From Gnetum montanum (Eukaryota > Streptophyta > Gnetopsida > Gnetales > Gnetaceae), in contig MNCI01027262.1 in assembly GCA_015680685.1 (NCBI GenBank), forward strand, positions 356,338 through 420,337: a stretch of DNA of 64,000 bases, given 5' to 3'. The notes beneath the pieces are model-generated. The model made no database searches. It saw only the letters and a list, made by a program, of their open reading frames with translations, and was not told where the DNA came from. The position numbers were made by a program, and so were the translations under genes. Shown here piece after piece: positions 45,442 to 57,722 of this stretch (position 1 is its first letter; every line of letters begins with the position of its first letter).

Positions 45442-47004
45442 TATAACGATGGAAAATGTTGATAGCTGGAAATACCAAACAAAAATTTGTGTACACAGTC
45501 TTAACCACGGATCCGTGTGAGGGCCATGTTGGAGAAAACGAATCCACGGTGCCCTGAACGGTCTTGTCGATCAAACAGGGACTTACTCAATCAGTAAATC
45601 AACAAATATTGTAGATATTCTGTGGAACAATTTGATTTGGTGAATCGCCAAAGGAGAAGAAAATAATGTAGATGACAACAACGTCAACACGACAGGAAGG
45701 ATTAAATTTAAGAAAAATGCGCAATTCCAAGATCTGTAATTTGACCCGAAAACTGGGTATATTGCATGCAAATGTCCAATGGAAAAGCTCCTCTTATCTT
45801 GTGTGAAGCATACACAAAATAACAAGAAAATTGTTCAGCGAGGAGTACAGAATGGAGTTCGATCTACCTCGTAAGCCAAAGATGGGATGCAAGGAAGGTC
45901 AAGCTCTGACGTCTATCGATCAACTGTTTCTGATCAATAAAACTCGCAAACCGCACTAGATGATCTTTCGATCTCTGATCTGCTCCTTTTGCCTTGGGTA
46001 GTCTCTGCTCAAAATTGCCAATGATCGCTAATGGAGAGAGCTATGTTTTCGCCAAAGGACTAATTGCTCTTGCTGCCAATGCTCCAGTGAAATTTCTTCT
46101 GTCTCTGCTAAAAGGTGATCCTACCAAAAGTTAAAAGATGCCGGTCCTTTGTTTCTTCATTAACTGGAGTATTTATAAGTTCGACAACATGTGGAGAAAG
46201 GATGGCCCTGATGACATGTGTCCCAAACTTTCAAAATACCGTTGACCTAGTAAACTTTATGTTGAAATTGGCCATGTCGTGTCACATTTCTAGGGGAAGG
46301 GGCAACGTACGCTGTCAACACTTTTGCCAAAGCTGCTTCACGATTACGCACAATACGCTCATCAACGTATTGTGCATGTGGATAGTAGATACGTAATTGC
46401 TTTAGCCGGATTTACGCTGTATTATACTTGTTTATGCTGCATCGTGTGGAAGAGCATAATAGAGCATGGGAGTAGTTGATGCTAGCTGTTTTATGCTTAT
46501 TTACACCGCAAAGTGTAATAGAGCATAAAAATGGTCAACTTTACAATGAATGACGCTTGTCCACGCTGCGTAGCGTAATAAGCATAAAGCGACCAATCTG
46601 GAAAGAAAAGAAATCAATCTGCAACTCTTCCTTGTATTCTAACTTTGGCTTCTTTGAAGCTCGTTATGCTGCTCTATGTAATGGAGCGTAAACTCGGCCC
46701 TGAGCAAAAGACTTGGCTGAGTATGCGACAAGTTTCACACTTTAAACTTCGTCGAAACTACCGAAGTAAGTTGCTTTCTGATATCGGGCTACGCTAAACA
46801 AAGTTACGCTGAATGACACCACGCTATGTTACATAATGTATCATAAAGATAGAAAACAAAGTAAGTTTAGAATCTATGAGAAACTCGGAGACTTGATGTT
46901 GCGCGCCTCTTTGCTTTGTTCCATCTTCTGAATTGCTATCACAAACTTCCGCTTGATTTGCGAATCTTTGCCTGAGGCCGATTCGCAATTTCTACGGTGT
47001 TTCA
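45442..47004 (-). repeat. TX1 5' LTR
   Basis: Partner of 29512-31074, equal length. TATA box at 46170-46177 (minus). Hairpin with a 10-bp stem GCACAATACG...CGTATTGTGC at 46348-46375. Confidence 0.93.
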
Positions 47005-47009
47005 CTAAT
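47005..47009. repeat. TX1 target-site duplication CTAAT (right copy)
   Basis: Equal to 29507-29511. Confidence 0.93.
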
Positions 47010-47499
47010 TACACAATATTGTATGCTAGGAGTTAAACAAATAAAAGAACTTTTATAAGAATATTTTGTAATCTTTACTTTATTCTTTGAGTAAAAATTC
47101 TTGCTACATCAAAGCTACTAAGTCTATGTAGTTCAAATTATACATTGCCTATGCAAAATAGTCTTTCATCTAATGCTTAAGCATAATTACATAAAATCTA
47201 TTATCAATTTTTTCTAAATAGAAAATTTCACAAGAAAACTAGAAACAAAGTAGGATTCAATGGATTTTGAAAAGTAAAATGATAGAATTGTGTAGAATCT
47301 TAAACATTGAAATGAGGTACTATTGACATGAGTAAACACTTTGAAAACCAAAGTTTTGACTTATGTTTAGGAATTACAAGTGAGTATGAGTCCTTGAATG
47401 CATTTTTTTTGGAATTTTAAATATTTATAAATTTGGTTGTATTTTCTTGCACTATACTATACTATGCTAAGTTGCTATGCTAAGTGTTGCAGATGCTAA
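47010..47499. other. AT-rich interval, nothing recognised
   Basis: Continuation of the TX1 target. No coding or repeat motif. May be the upstream part of the antisense-gene remnant that follows. Confidence 0.35.
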
Positions 47500-48330
47500 T
47501 CTTAACCTATGTAAATTTTTGAATGTAGGTAAGAGGGTTGGCAAAGTAGTAGCAGAGCCTGAAGTGGATGATGTCCCACCCTCAAAATAAGGAGGGGTAG
47601 GCACTAGTGGATGAAGGAAAAGAGGCTATGGAGGTCCTTTGGTAGTTAGAGGAGGAAGGTTTATTGTAGCTAGATACGGGTGAGTTCGATAACCTCTTTG
47701 ATGGCATGCAAATGGGCAACACCCCCACTCTCACACCTGAGGGCCTATTGGGTAGGAGCTTTGCATTACCATCTATTGTTGCTCTTTTTATTTCTTGCAT
47801 CTTTGGCTATTTGATAATTTTTAAATATGTTTTTGTATCATAGTAGAAGATGTATCTATCAATGGTCTAGTGTCTACTTCTACCTTTTGCATGGAGCCAT
47901 GGGTAGAAGTGATTTATAAGTTTACTTTCATGGAAGGCTTGGTTGAAGACATGGTGGATCACATACAATAGATGGATCTTAAGATTATTATGTCCATGTT
48001 TTCTTACTTTTCCTTACCAATTTGTTGCTTAGTCTATGGTTGATGTGTTTTTCCTATTGTATGCCAACAAGTTCCAAGCTTCACTGGGATCCAAGCAGGG
48101 TGGCTAGAGTCGATGTTATCCCTAAGTTTTCCCTTAAAGTGAAGCAAGTGCCCCATCATATGTATGATGAGGTGAGTAAGTGTGTCATTTCATGTGCAAA
48201 ATCCTTATGGGTATGTGGAAGCGGGTGCACAAGATCTAGGATAGGGGAGTGAGCCAAGATGCTAGATTGAAGGACTTGCAGGCTCATTATGATTTCCTAG
48301 TAGCTCGTGATCAAGGGGATTGTAGCTAGG
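47500..48330 (+). pseudogene. Diverged second copy of the antisense gene (older Tat-like remnant)
   Basis: Plus strand: VIYKFTFMEGLVEDMVDHI (47906-47965) matches DKFAFMEGVVSDMIEHL of TX1. KLHWDPSRVARVDV and VPHHMYDEVSKC...KSLW (48075-48215) match RLRWDPTEP and MPHNIYEEMRKC...HSLW. The blocks are split by candidate introns at 47752-47843 and about 47986-48071, the same positions as in TX1. AT-rich and with several stops, so much older. Cut on the right by AX-c. The rest of the host element is not in the window. Confidence 0.72.
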
Positions 48331-49197
48331 GATGAGCAGTGAGGTACCCTTATGCTCAATCATATGAATATGAGCATGTATGCATGATCCGGTCAAACTC
48401 CATGGACAGACTAATTGTATCACCTAGATAGTTATACTTTGATCATAGTTTGTTGTCTTTCCACCTGGACTAGTATTTGTTTTGTCACGTATGGTTTAGT
48501 CTAGAGTGAGGTGTATGATGTGGTTTCTACTACTATGCTACTACTAAGGACAATGAGAAATAACTTAATTAAGCTAATAAGCAATAGGAAATAAGATCTA
48601 AGTTGGCCTAAGTGTGATGAACATCTATCCTTAATCATCTACACACATCTTGGACTTCGTGTACTACTTCTGGGATTACCAAGCACACATCACTTAAAAC
48701 ACTACTTAATATGCTACTGGGTTACCATGTAGTTACACTTAAATGTGTGTGGTTAAGATGTACTCATTTTGCATTACAATAGGAATAGTAAATGACAATA
48801 AAAGAAATATTAACTAGGAAAACAATAATAAGTGATAAATAATTAAAACAAATTAAAAGATATGTGAATGCTGCAATGATGGAGTAATCTCGATCTTTAT
48901 TGCAAATCGTGTGCATGTCCAAGTACGTCACACTCAAACAAAGGTTACATACAATTACAAACATCACACTACAGGCATGCACTTGGGAAAAGGACTAAAA
49001 ACTGACAAAAGAATCAACCCAAAAAGACTCAAGAATCTAATTACTCCTAATGCCTTCTTCCCATGTGCATGAGTGCTATATTCATAGGTTAACATAGGAA
49101 TCATGATATCATGCATACGATATCGTACCTAGGCTATGATATCATGTACTCCATATCATGTACCTGATATCAGGGCCTGGAAAATTGCAATTCATCA
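48331..49197 (-). repeat. AX-c 3' LTR
   Basis: Starts GATGAGCAGTGAGGTACCC and ends TTCATCA; similar along its length to the AX-d LTR. A cluster of GATATC/ATGATATCAT palindromes (about 49100-49175) lies near its minus-strand start. Confidence 0.85.
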
Positions 49198-49215
49198 TAC
49201 CCCTATGATTGAATA
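49198..49215 (-). other. AX-c polypurine tract, motif copy (a)
   Basis: Plus TACCCCTATGATTGAAT directly after the LTR end. Confidence 0.75.
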
Positions 49216-49399
49216 AAAACTCATCCTCGAGTTAAAAGAATGAGGAACAAGTTCATTTGATTACATTGTGGATAGGTATGGGATTATTGAATGCCTATGG
49301 ATTATTTCATGCTGCAGTGTAGGACTAGACAAAACAAACTCTAGACACCAACAAAAAATACAAAAGTTTTTAGAACTCTTGTGATTCTTGGTGGCAATG

Positions 49400-52159
49400 G
49401 CTCCTCCATGGGCTTCTTTCCTTTATCTTGTGCTCTAGGTTTTTGAAATGGATATTTTTGAAGGAATGCCTAAAGTTTTTCCTCCTCTGTTTAAGGATCA
49501 TATGCCATCCATTCTAATGTTCCAATGTTTGATAGAGTCCGCACTTCCCATGGGCATGATAGTTGTGGGAACATCTAATTGGCTTTGACATACCATGCCA
49601 CAAATAGCCATCATTCCTCTTCATAGGCTCTGGCTTTGTCTTTGAATTCTTGATAATCTATAAGCCATCAAGCCAATTCTATTGCTATGTATTTTTGGCC
49701 TTGGTAGCCAGCTTTTACCACCTCTAGTTTATAGTTTGCTACCTCTAGTCTTTACAATGTTTTCTTATGTTTTGCAATCTCTATCTCATATTTGGCATAG
49801 GTGGTAGCTACTTGCTTCTCTAACTTAGTTCTTAGGTGCCCTACTATTAGCATGGCCAAGTTGGCATACCATAGATTTGCCAACTCTATGTATTCTATAA
49901 GATCTTGGATCTATAGGTCCCAACTTTTTAATTCTACTTGGTGGACGAAGTCATAAGTATCTAGTATGGCTCGCCAATCATTTTTTTGAACATTGAAAGA
50001 ATTAATATGATCCTTAGCCATACAGATTTTGTTTTTGATGATCTCTTTATACATCCTCACTTGATCATAGAAGTGTTTCTTTAATTTTTCATGCTTCTTA
50101 GCCTCATTTTGCCACACACTTATTTCAATGATTCTCTTCTACTAGATGCTGCGTACCTCCTCCATTGAGAGGATTCTATTCTCTTTTGCTAAGTGACTTA
50201 TATCTTGGTTAAATCTTATTAGTTATTCTCACATTTATTGGAAAATTTCTTCAAGAACATTGTTCTATTTTTCAACTATCGTCAAGTGAATATTTTCAAC
50301 AACAAAGAGTTTATTCTCTTCTTGTAAAGCCTTGAAAGCTTTTACATGTGCATTTGTCTAAGCTTGTGCTTTTGAAACATCCTAATCAACCTTCTCTTTT
50401 TCCATTGCTAGAATTTTATTCTCCACTAACAATTTATTTAACTGCTCTATCTTAAATCATTCTAATTGATTGGCTAGAACAAGTTCTGATGGATCACGCT
50501 ATGCAACTTGTAGAATGATGAACTTTTCTTGGAGTCTCCACAACTTGTCTTTTGCATGTTCAACCCTAACCTTAGCCATGATCAACTTTTCTTTAGTGGA
50601 AATGAGGTTTGATTGTACTGCTGTGACATATTGGGGGATGTTAAAGAAGGACATCATTACTTGTCCTATTTACAACAAGTGATCCAAAGCATCCTCATGT
50701 TTTGTAGAAGTCATTGAGGTGCTAGCAAAAACTTGAGCATCAAATGCTCTTGTAAAATTTGCTGGTGGCATAGCAAGAAAATTAAATGATTCTTTGATGT
50801 GGTCTGTGACCACCTCTACTGCTCTAGCTACATCCTAGTGTTGCATGATCACCATTGTGGCACCTTCACTAGTTTCTAATTGTACTTGGAATGATGCAAT
50901 ATTTCTAGAGATCTGTTGTGAGCAATGCAATTCCCCTCCTTCTATTTGAATTGAGACCTCACCCCTTGCAGGATTGATTGATATGGTGGGTTGTACAACA
51001 TTATTGATCACCTTGAAGAGATTGGCCTCATCCCTACTTCCATAACTGACCATGTCTGCAATGGCCCTGAGATTGCTCATCGACAGTTAGTTATTAGCCT
51101 TATTGGCCTGTGGGCTATGTGCTAGGCCCTAATTTTTATTTTTTACCGAGCCTCATGTCTAGAAGTTGGCTAGGACCCACTATCTAAGGTGCAGTGGGCC
51201 CAATCCTATATTCTTGTTCAAGCTCTAACATCTCACCAACATCTTTTCTTTGTGTTGGTGGCTTAAGTAATTCAGCATATGAAGCATTTTGAGCTTTTTA
51301 GAGGATGTCATTAGTGTACCCTAGAATTCCAGCACACTAGCATAGCTTCTTGATTAGACACAGAAAGGGTAGTATGAATTTTTTTATCTTATATTCTTCA
51401 AACTACCTTAATATTTATGTTAAATATAGATGAGGCAAATTGGCATCAACCTTGCCCATCAAAATTGCACTACCTCTGGCCACATAGGTAGAAATTTTGT
51501 TTAACTACTTTATTGGGAAAATATCATAGGTGCTAATTTTAAAGTGAATTCTCTCTTTAAGGGTTAGCTCTCCATATGTGTTGTCTTTTTTGTCATACAC
51601 CCTTTTTTACCACACCTTTCTTGCATCTTCATTGGAGTGAGTGGAAGAATGAGCAACTTTAGACCATGTATTTGGAAGATTTAGAACTTCCGTAATGGCC
51701 TTTGTGGAGAAATCAACTAAAATTCCACCAATATCGATAGTGGTGCCTTCTTCTTTAGTGTGCCAAAATTGATAGGTTTCACCCAAAGACCATACTCCAC
51801 TCTCTACAAGGAGAGGCCATAGTGAAGATCCCTTGAGTAAATCCTTAACTGGTTCAAGGGTGAATTCAGTTAAAAGGCCCAAAATTAAGTTCCACAATCA
51901 TGGTAGTGGATGTGGACCTTTCCCACATGTCTTGAACACATTCTGAGGATAACATGAGGTGTTGTCCTTGTTCTAGTGCATTGACCTCTCCACCTTCTAC
52001 TTGGCCAGATTGTGTAGTGACAAGGGTTTCTTGATGAATGGTAAATGATTGTGTCTTCTGTTCTACATGTTTCACATGAGGTCCTTGGCCTTTGCCTCTT
52101 CTTGGGCATTGGGCTGCACCTTGAGAAGGTCCTCCTTGTTGTCCTCATTTAGAGACCAT
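49400..52159 (-). pseudogene. AX-c 3' ORF (env-position protein)
   Basis: Starts at the ATG 52159 with a Gly/Gln/Arg-rich head (QQGGPSQGAAQCPRRGKGQG), as in AX-b. Open stretches 52075-51866, 51897-51607 (LLKGSSLWPLLVESGVWSLG, TYQFWHTKEEG), 51080-50835 (SIQIEGGELHCSQQISRNI) and 50117-49911 (Lys/Glu-rich helix WQNEAKKHEKLKKHFYDQVR) lie in order along the minus strand, so they are parts of one gene. Globular N-terminal half, coiled-coil C-terminal half. No membrane segment visible. Function unknown. Confidence 0.65.
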
Positions 52160-52932
52160 CTGTAATCACACAAAGATCAATTATTAGTAAGGTTATTTAA
52201 AGAAATTCAATTATCTCATACCTTACTAATTACATTTAATAAATGTTTAATTCTTTTCTTAGTGTGATTTAAAAGTTATAAAATTTTCAAGGAAGTTCCC
52301 CCAAAAATTTTTAATGTTGGGCTTAATCTTCTCAGGTGACTCCTATAATAATTTAAATGATTTGGGTGAAGAAAAAAATTAGTTTGGCATGAGTTTTTAA
52401 TGTTTCCTAAGAGTACTTGCCCCTATGATATCCTTGGGGTGATAGCAAATTTCAAAAATTTATGCACAAATTCTATCATACCCCTCCCCCATGACTAAGT
52501 TAAACACTCCAAGTTTAATTAAGAATGATCAGAAAAGAAATCAGAGCATTAACAAGTGAAATATTAATGATTCAATTTTAGACTCTCAAATCACTAAAAA
52601 TCATGAAATAAAATTTGAACAACTCCCCCCTGTGTCAAATGTTGAAATTAACTTCTATAGTGTGTGGGGGTCCCATATATATCGTTTTTATAGACGTAAT
52701 ATCACATATGCGATAGTGTGTACCCAATATCATGTTTGACCTAATACTAGATACTTGATATCGCATCCTATCCAAAATAGGGTACTTATTAAAAGTGATG
52801 ATTTATTCAAATTTTTAGGACAATAAATGAAGGATTTGAGGTAGATTTGAAAGGTCTAGGATAATGTTAAGTGGAAATTATGGCACCAAAAGTGTAATGG
52901 AGTGGAGTTATACCATGAGGTTCTTTGATAAG
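52160..52932 (-). other. AX-c spacer upstream of the 3' ORF
   Basis: Noncoding. Motif copy (b) at 52478-52502 (CCCTCCCCCATGACTAAGTT), about 320 nt upstream of the 3' ORF start. Ends at the AX-d insertion point. Confidence 0.6.
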
Positions 52933-53927
52933 TGATGAGTGGCGAGGTACCCCTACACTCAACCATACGAAACGAGCATAGCATGCGCGATCCGGTCGAA
53001 CTCCATAGACTAAATGCCTTAACGCCATAAGGAACAATTGGGGTTAATCATTCATTGTCTTCCTAGGCTTGCTTGTATGTGTCACGGTGTATGGTTAAGC
53101 AAGCCTGAGGTATATGATTTTTTTTGGTATTTTTCGAGTTATCTCCTAAGCTATGAGGGTGAAGGGTTTAGAAACTAACTAACTCTAACTACAACACTAA
53201 GTCCTAGCATCAGCATCCATTCCCACTTACCGTACACACCCTGAACTATGCAACTGTGGCTACTAAACACTAATCATTACTGGGATCAGCACATGTAATG
53301 CACGTGCTCGAAGCGGTCGCATTGAGGAACTTAACTAACCTAAGTGTAACAAGCAGCCGATTCCTTGACTAGCTGTACACATCCGTAGATGCTCGTAATC
53401 AAGTCGTACTTGCCCCATGTTCTAGGAGGAAAGGGTTAAGAGAATCTACTCGCGATGAGTAGCCGATTCCTTGGCTAGCCATACACGTTCATCAACGCTC
53501 GTAACCAAGTCGTACTCATGCTGCGTTACTAGGAAAACAATAAATAAAATTAATTAAACCTATCCATGCACTGCAAGGTTTATCCACAAAGTTCATCTTT
53601 ATTGCCGTACACAACTTGCGTTTAGGTACAAAGCTACTCGAATAAAGAACCGTTCACTTGGGGGACTCCTACTACGGGCACATGGAAAATATTCTATCTC
53701 TGGGGTGATCAATCCACCAAAGCTTTGCTACTTTATGCCTAGGATGAGAAATGAGGGGAGTGCTGCCTCTTATTTATAGATATGGCAACGGACCACGATA
53801 TCACGTACATGATATTGCAGGGAAAGACACGATATCGCGTCCGCCACGATATTGCGTACGCGATATCGCAGGGGATGTGAATCGCGTCGGTCGTGATATC
53901 GCGGCTTGTGTAATTTGCATCTCATCA
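52933..53927 (-). repeat. AX-d 3' LTR
   Basis: TGATGAGTGGCGAGGTACCC to CTCATCA, 995 bp. Minus TATAAATA at 53778-53771. Between the TATA box and the minus-strand LTR start (53795-53910) are six or more GATAT(C/T)GC palindromic units. Confidence 0.88.
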
Positions 53928-53945
53928 TACCCCCATGACTGAATG
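53928..53945 (-). other. AX-d polypurine tract, motif copy (a)
   Basis: Plus TACCCCCATGACTGAATG directly after the LTR end. Confidence 0.75.
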
Positions 53946-54310
53946 AAAACTCATCCTCGAGTTCCTTACAATGATATCAGGTAGGTATGGGATTATTGAG
54001 GGGAATGGATCTAATGGAATGACATGTGAATGGTTCATTATTACAAGACTTTACAAGACTGGTGTTCATGACAACAAGGGTGAACACCTTATTACAATGA
54101 CATCAGGCCACATTTGGCAGCTGAGAGAAAAGAGGAGAGAGAATAGAAGAGAAGAAGAGAGAAGAGTCTTGCTACTGCCAACGCCTAGATTGCACCTTCC
54201 ATTGTCCATTCGTAAGTGCATTATCCATTCTACTCCTTGCATAGCTGCTTTAGTGTTGCTCCATTCCAAGTGTTTCCTCCAAATCCATTCCATTGTTGTA
54301 TGATTTCCAT
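53946..54310 (-). pseudogene. AX-d shortened remnant of the 3' ORF region
   Basis: Both ends align with AX-c (GGTAGGTATGGGATTATTGA near 49275 and the CACACAAAG/ACAACACAATC block near 52160), but the 2.7 kb between are replaced by about 240 bp, including a GAGAGAA-rich stretch (54120-54170). No domain remains. Confidence 0.5.
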
Positions 54311-55899
54311 CTGCACAGACAACACAATCATATATTAGCAAGGGTAATTGAATCATCAAGTAAATAATACCTTGCTTCGGCGTAGGTTCATTGGCTAGGT
54401 TGTGGTATGGCTGATATGGATCTGGGAAAATGTATATGATGACTACCGAAGGTGTAGGGGTTAAGAAGAAAAATGAAAAAATACAGGGCTTGGGAGAAAA
54501 ATCGAAAAAGTAGGCCCCGTACCCCCATGACTAATCGCGAACCTCCGATAGCATTAGAATGGAGAAAGAAAATGAGTAAGAAAGAGAGGTAAAAAGGGAC
54601 AACTATGGCATCGATGAAAGGGATGTCAAAATGGTAATGAAAAAAATAATAATTAATTGCAAAATGTTAAGGAAAAGAAGTTAATTGATGTTCCAAATAA
54701 AAGTGTCAATGGGTCCTCCCCAAAGCAGGCTCATGTCCTTCATGCCCTGACAATCCCACATTCAAAGAGTCCGTAGGCTCTGGGAATGTCCATTGGAAAA
54801 AGAGTTAAAGTCTTAACCGCTAGAATTTACCAAAAAGAAAACAAAGCATCAACCAAAATATATACACTAATGATATAACCAGCAATGAGGTGAACAATGG
54901 AGAGAAGGATGAAAAGAAGATGGTGGAATGGAATCCCAAGGACAAGGTGGTGTACAGCCCCTTGTGTGTTGTATGATTAATGCGACTTGGCAAACCTCAT
55001 TCCAACTCTGGCTCAAACCACCCACTTCCTGTGACTTCGCATCAATGCATCCGGTTAAACCATCCACTAGGATAACAAGGATGCATCTTCAAAGAGCCAT
55101 CACCATTCTGATGAAACAAGGAGAGAATGGGAAGTGAGAAGGGCCTTAGTTAGAGGGAACCCTTTGGTTCCATAACCAATGCATGCAGCCCAAATTTTAT
55201 TTCGTCTAAGGGGTGTGCTTTGAATCCTCACTTTGGGGTTTTTTTTGTTTTTTTTGTTTTGTGTTTTTATGCATGGGAACCACACCGTGCAAAGACTTCT
55301 TATTTTTATTGTCTCAGGTTCCAAAGAATGTGTAACATCGGAATGGTAAGAAAACTCAAGAAGAAAACATCCAAGCACCCAAGAGAATGATCAACACAAA
55401 AGCGTCGAATTCCTTTGAAGTCATACCCTTTGCAATCCTTGAGTCCTTCCTTAGTTTGAGAAATGCCTAGTCACTAGTTCATTAAAGTTCTTATTGGAAG
55501 GGAACTGTACATTTCCAAGCCAAGAGAAACCATAGACTTTGATGGATGGATGGATGAAGTGATCTCATTGCCTGCCATATCAAATGAAACATACCTTAGT
55601 ATCAACAATGTAACTTAAAGGCAAAAACCAAACATTAGCAATCAATATGAAAATAGTTCATACCATCAGCTTGAACACTTATTGGGTGATGAACTTACAT
55701 GGTGGATGATATACACACACACACACACAAAGAATAGAAAAGTATAACGATGGTGTAAAAAAAAACAAGAAAATTTAAAGAAATTTATAAAACAAAAATT
55801 AGAAAAGTGAAAGAAATTTGTAAAACAAAAATGTGTAAAACAAAAGCTGAAAAGAATTGAGGGCCCCATATGATTAGCATAGGTGGCCATCTCCCCCAT
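54311..55899 (-). other. AX-d noncoding spacer
   Basis: Motif (b) at 54517-54540 (GTACCCCCATGACTAATCG) and motif (c) at 55890-55912 (CTCCCCCATGACTGAGTT). An (AC)n run sits at 55711-55728 and an A-rich stretch at 55755-55860. A block at 54690-54810 is shared with AX-a 27760-27840. No coding motif. Confidence 0.6.
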
Positions 55900-56229
55900 G
55901 ACTGAGTTGTAAGGGAGAGATTTGAAGTAATGAGCATTTATTTGAATTTCTTAGAAGTGTCCAACTTCTCCCAATTGATGATCTTAGATTCAGGGGTGGA
56001 AGTTGGCGACACTCATGTTCCAATGTATCTTTTCCACGGTTGTTGGCATGAGTTTCCTCAGTTCGTTCCATGCATATTTTTCTGCTCCTACAAGTAGCTG
56101 TCAACCACGGGGTGTCTACTACTTCTTGTGTGGTTGCTACGTACAGGCATCTTTGTTGCAGAGGTTCTTGGGCACACCTGTTACATGGAGACATTTCCTC
56201 CATGTCATCACCCGATGAATCACTATATG

Positions 56230-56800
56230 TGATGCATGGAACTATCCTCTTCTCGATATTTCCACATATGTTTATCTTAGAGATTTCCAAGGAAAGATCG
56301 CAGATCCTAAGACATGCGTCTACTGTGCTTAGCTATGCCCTTCCCATTATAATTGGGAAGTCCCCTTCGTTGTTGTTCACTTTGATCACCAGAAAGTCAG
56401 CTGGGTCGGACAAACAACACATAGTGGTAAGAACATCCTCCACCAATCCCAAGGGAATGGTGATGGACTGGTCTGCCAGCTCTATTTGGATATTTCTCTT
56501 CTTAAGTTGTGATAGGTTCCAGGCATGATACATCTTTTGCGAAATTAGGTTGACTCTAGAACCTGAGTCAAGAAGAGCTCGATGTGGTGCATTTCCAGCA
56601 ATCTGCAAATAAATAAATGGACTCCCAGGGTCAGTTAGTTTCTTGGGAAGGTGGCCTACCTTGATCCAGTCAGTTACGGTATGTGTTAACATAACCGTAT
56701 GCATTACACTCCTTTGGACTGAAGGGTTCTCCGAAGCATTAGTGGTTATAGGCCTATACATGTACCCATCCGCTTGTTGTTGTGAGAGTTTTTCTGGGCT
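56230..56800 (-). pseudogene. AX-d retropepsin-like protease (best preserved AX copy)
   Basis: 142-codon frame 56761-56333: DWIKVGHLPKKL, FIYLQIAGNAPHRALLDSGS, RVNLISQKMYHAW, IQIELADQSITIPLGLVEDV, DFLVIKVNNNEGDFPIIMGRA. DSG is the catalytic triad of aspartic proteases and FPIIMGRA corresponds to the IPIILGRPF C-terminal motif of Athila proteases. The frame is open over the whole domain and could still encode a folded protease. Downstream, where RT should start, the sequence jumps to the spacer. Confidence 0.88.
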
Positions 56801-57722
56801 CCTAGTTCTGAAAAAAGGTCTCTTCTTTGTACAGTTCTCACCAGAACTAGCACTCGGTTGGATATTTACATGCTAAATATTTATAGCTCTCATGGCGTTA
56901 CGTTGCTGCGGTTGGGTAGGCAATTCCCCTTGCATTATTGGAATAGGTTGTATGGGAACTACCAGACGAAGAGGTGCAGGTGGAGTTAGAGAATGGAAGG
57001 AATGTGAGATGTCTCCCGGAGGAGAAGGAGTCCTTCTGAAGTACTCCCGAGCTTGGTAGTGACGTTGAGGAGTAGTGTGACCCATAGAGTCACCTGGAGA
57101 AACTGGTTGCTGCACATAATAACCATAAGGATCAGGTTGCTGGTAAGGGTATTGATGTGTTGGTGGTGGCATCCCACATGACTGTGGGTATTGCCACTGC
57201 TAGTGTTGTCCAATGGGTTGTGGAGGCATTTCACTTGGATAATATGTTAAGGGTTGGTGGAACTGCCTTGGGTTACCTTGTGGGTAAGGTAACCTTCAGG
57301 GTGTTTGCCGTTGATTAAGTCTTGGATTTAAGGCATACACCCCAGACTCTTGCAGATGTGAGATAATTGGGCAACATCCCTTAGGATGATTATAATAGCA
57401 GACCTCACATCCACCATCATCGTCTGAATCATAATTTACAGCCTCATCGAAGATAGGAATTTTCCCCTTACCCTTGTTATGTGCAGGGCTTAAGCTTCTC
57501 CACTTGGTTTTGCCTTTGTCACTACCTTGCTCTACCTTAGATTCTTCTACAATTTTCAAGACTGTTTCTATTTGTGAGTCTAAGGAATGCCACATTTGGA
57601 CTACCTTAGCCGATACCTCGGTTTTTAACTTTTGGATCGACACGGTTTTTCGGTTCACCAACTCTTCGAGTGGTGACTCATCCTCCTCATCACAGAATTT
57701 CACTCCCTTCTTACGAAGGGAG
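56801..57722 (-). pseudogene. AX-d gag C-terminal part (cut by TX2)
   Basis: Frames 57172-56873 (Pro/Tyr/Gln-rich, DPYGYYVQQPVSPGD) and 57722-57296 (EEDESPLEELVNRKT, a Lys-rich stretch KGKGKIPIFDEAVNYDSDDD, then CEVCYYNHPKGCCPII). The Cys-rich piece is probably the RNA-binding region. The N-terminal part of gag lies beyond TX2, outside the window. Confidence 0.7.

Larger units (their letters stand above)
29512..47004 (-). mobile_element. TX1: complete Tat/Ogre-like Ty3/gypsy element, 17.5 kb
   Basis: Bounded by two LTRs of 1563 bp each and a perfect CTAAT duplication. Minus-strand order: 5' LTR, PBS, leader, gag with a CDYHQLCGHDTDYC knuckle, protease, a long interval holding an antisense gene, RT, RNase H, a second (archaeal-type) RNase H, integrase, a 3' UTR with a tandem array, purine tract, 3' LTR. 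The second RNase H and the split between protease and RT are hallmarks of the Tat/Ogre branch. LTR divergence by eye is about 7%. Several stops and frameshifts, so non-autonomous now. Confidence 0.93.
48331..52932 (-). mobile_element. AX-c: Athila-like copy, 3' part
   Basis: 3' LTR, purine tract, 3' ORF and part of the spacer with motif (b); then interrupted at 52933 by AX-d. Pol, gag and 5' LTR would lie beyond the window if present. Less decayed than AX-a and AX-b. Confidence 0.85.
52933..57722 (-). mobile_element. AX-d: internally deleted Athila-like copy, interrupted by TX2
   Basis: 3' LTR, purine tract, a much shortened 3' ORF region, spacer with motifs (b) and (c), then directly protease and gag. 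RT, RNase H and integrase (about 3 kb in AX-b) are missing, as is most of the 3' ORF. Gag is cut at 57722 by TX2. Retains more CpG and longer frames than the other AX copies, so it is the youngest. Non-autonomous. Confidence 0.85.

Noticed and set aside
55711-55728. (AC)n run and other simple repeats as functional elements
   Set aside because: Ordinary short microsatellites inside a noncoding spacer.
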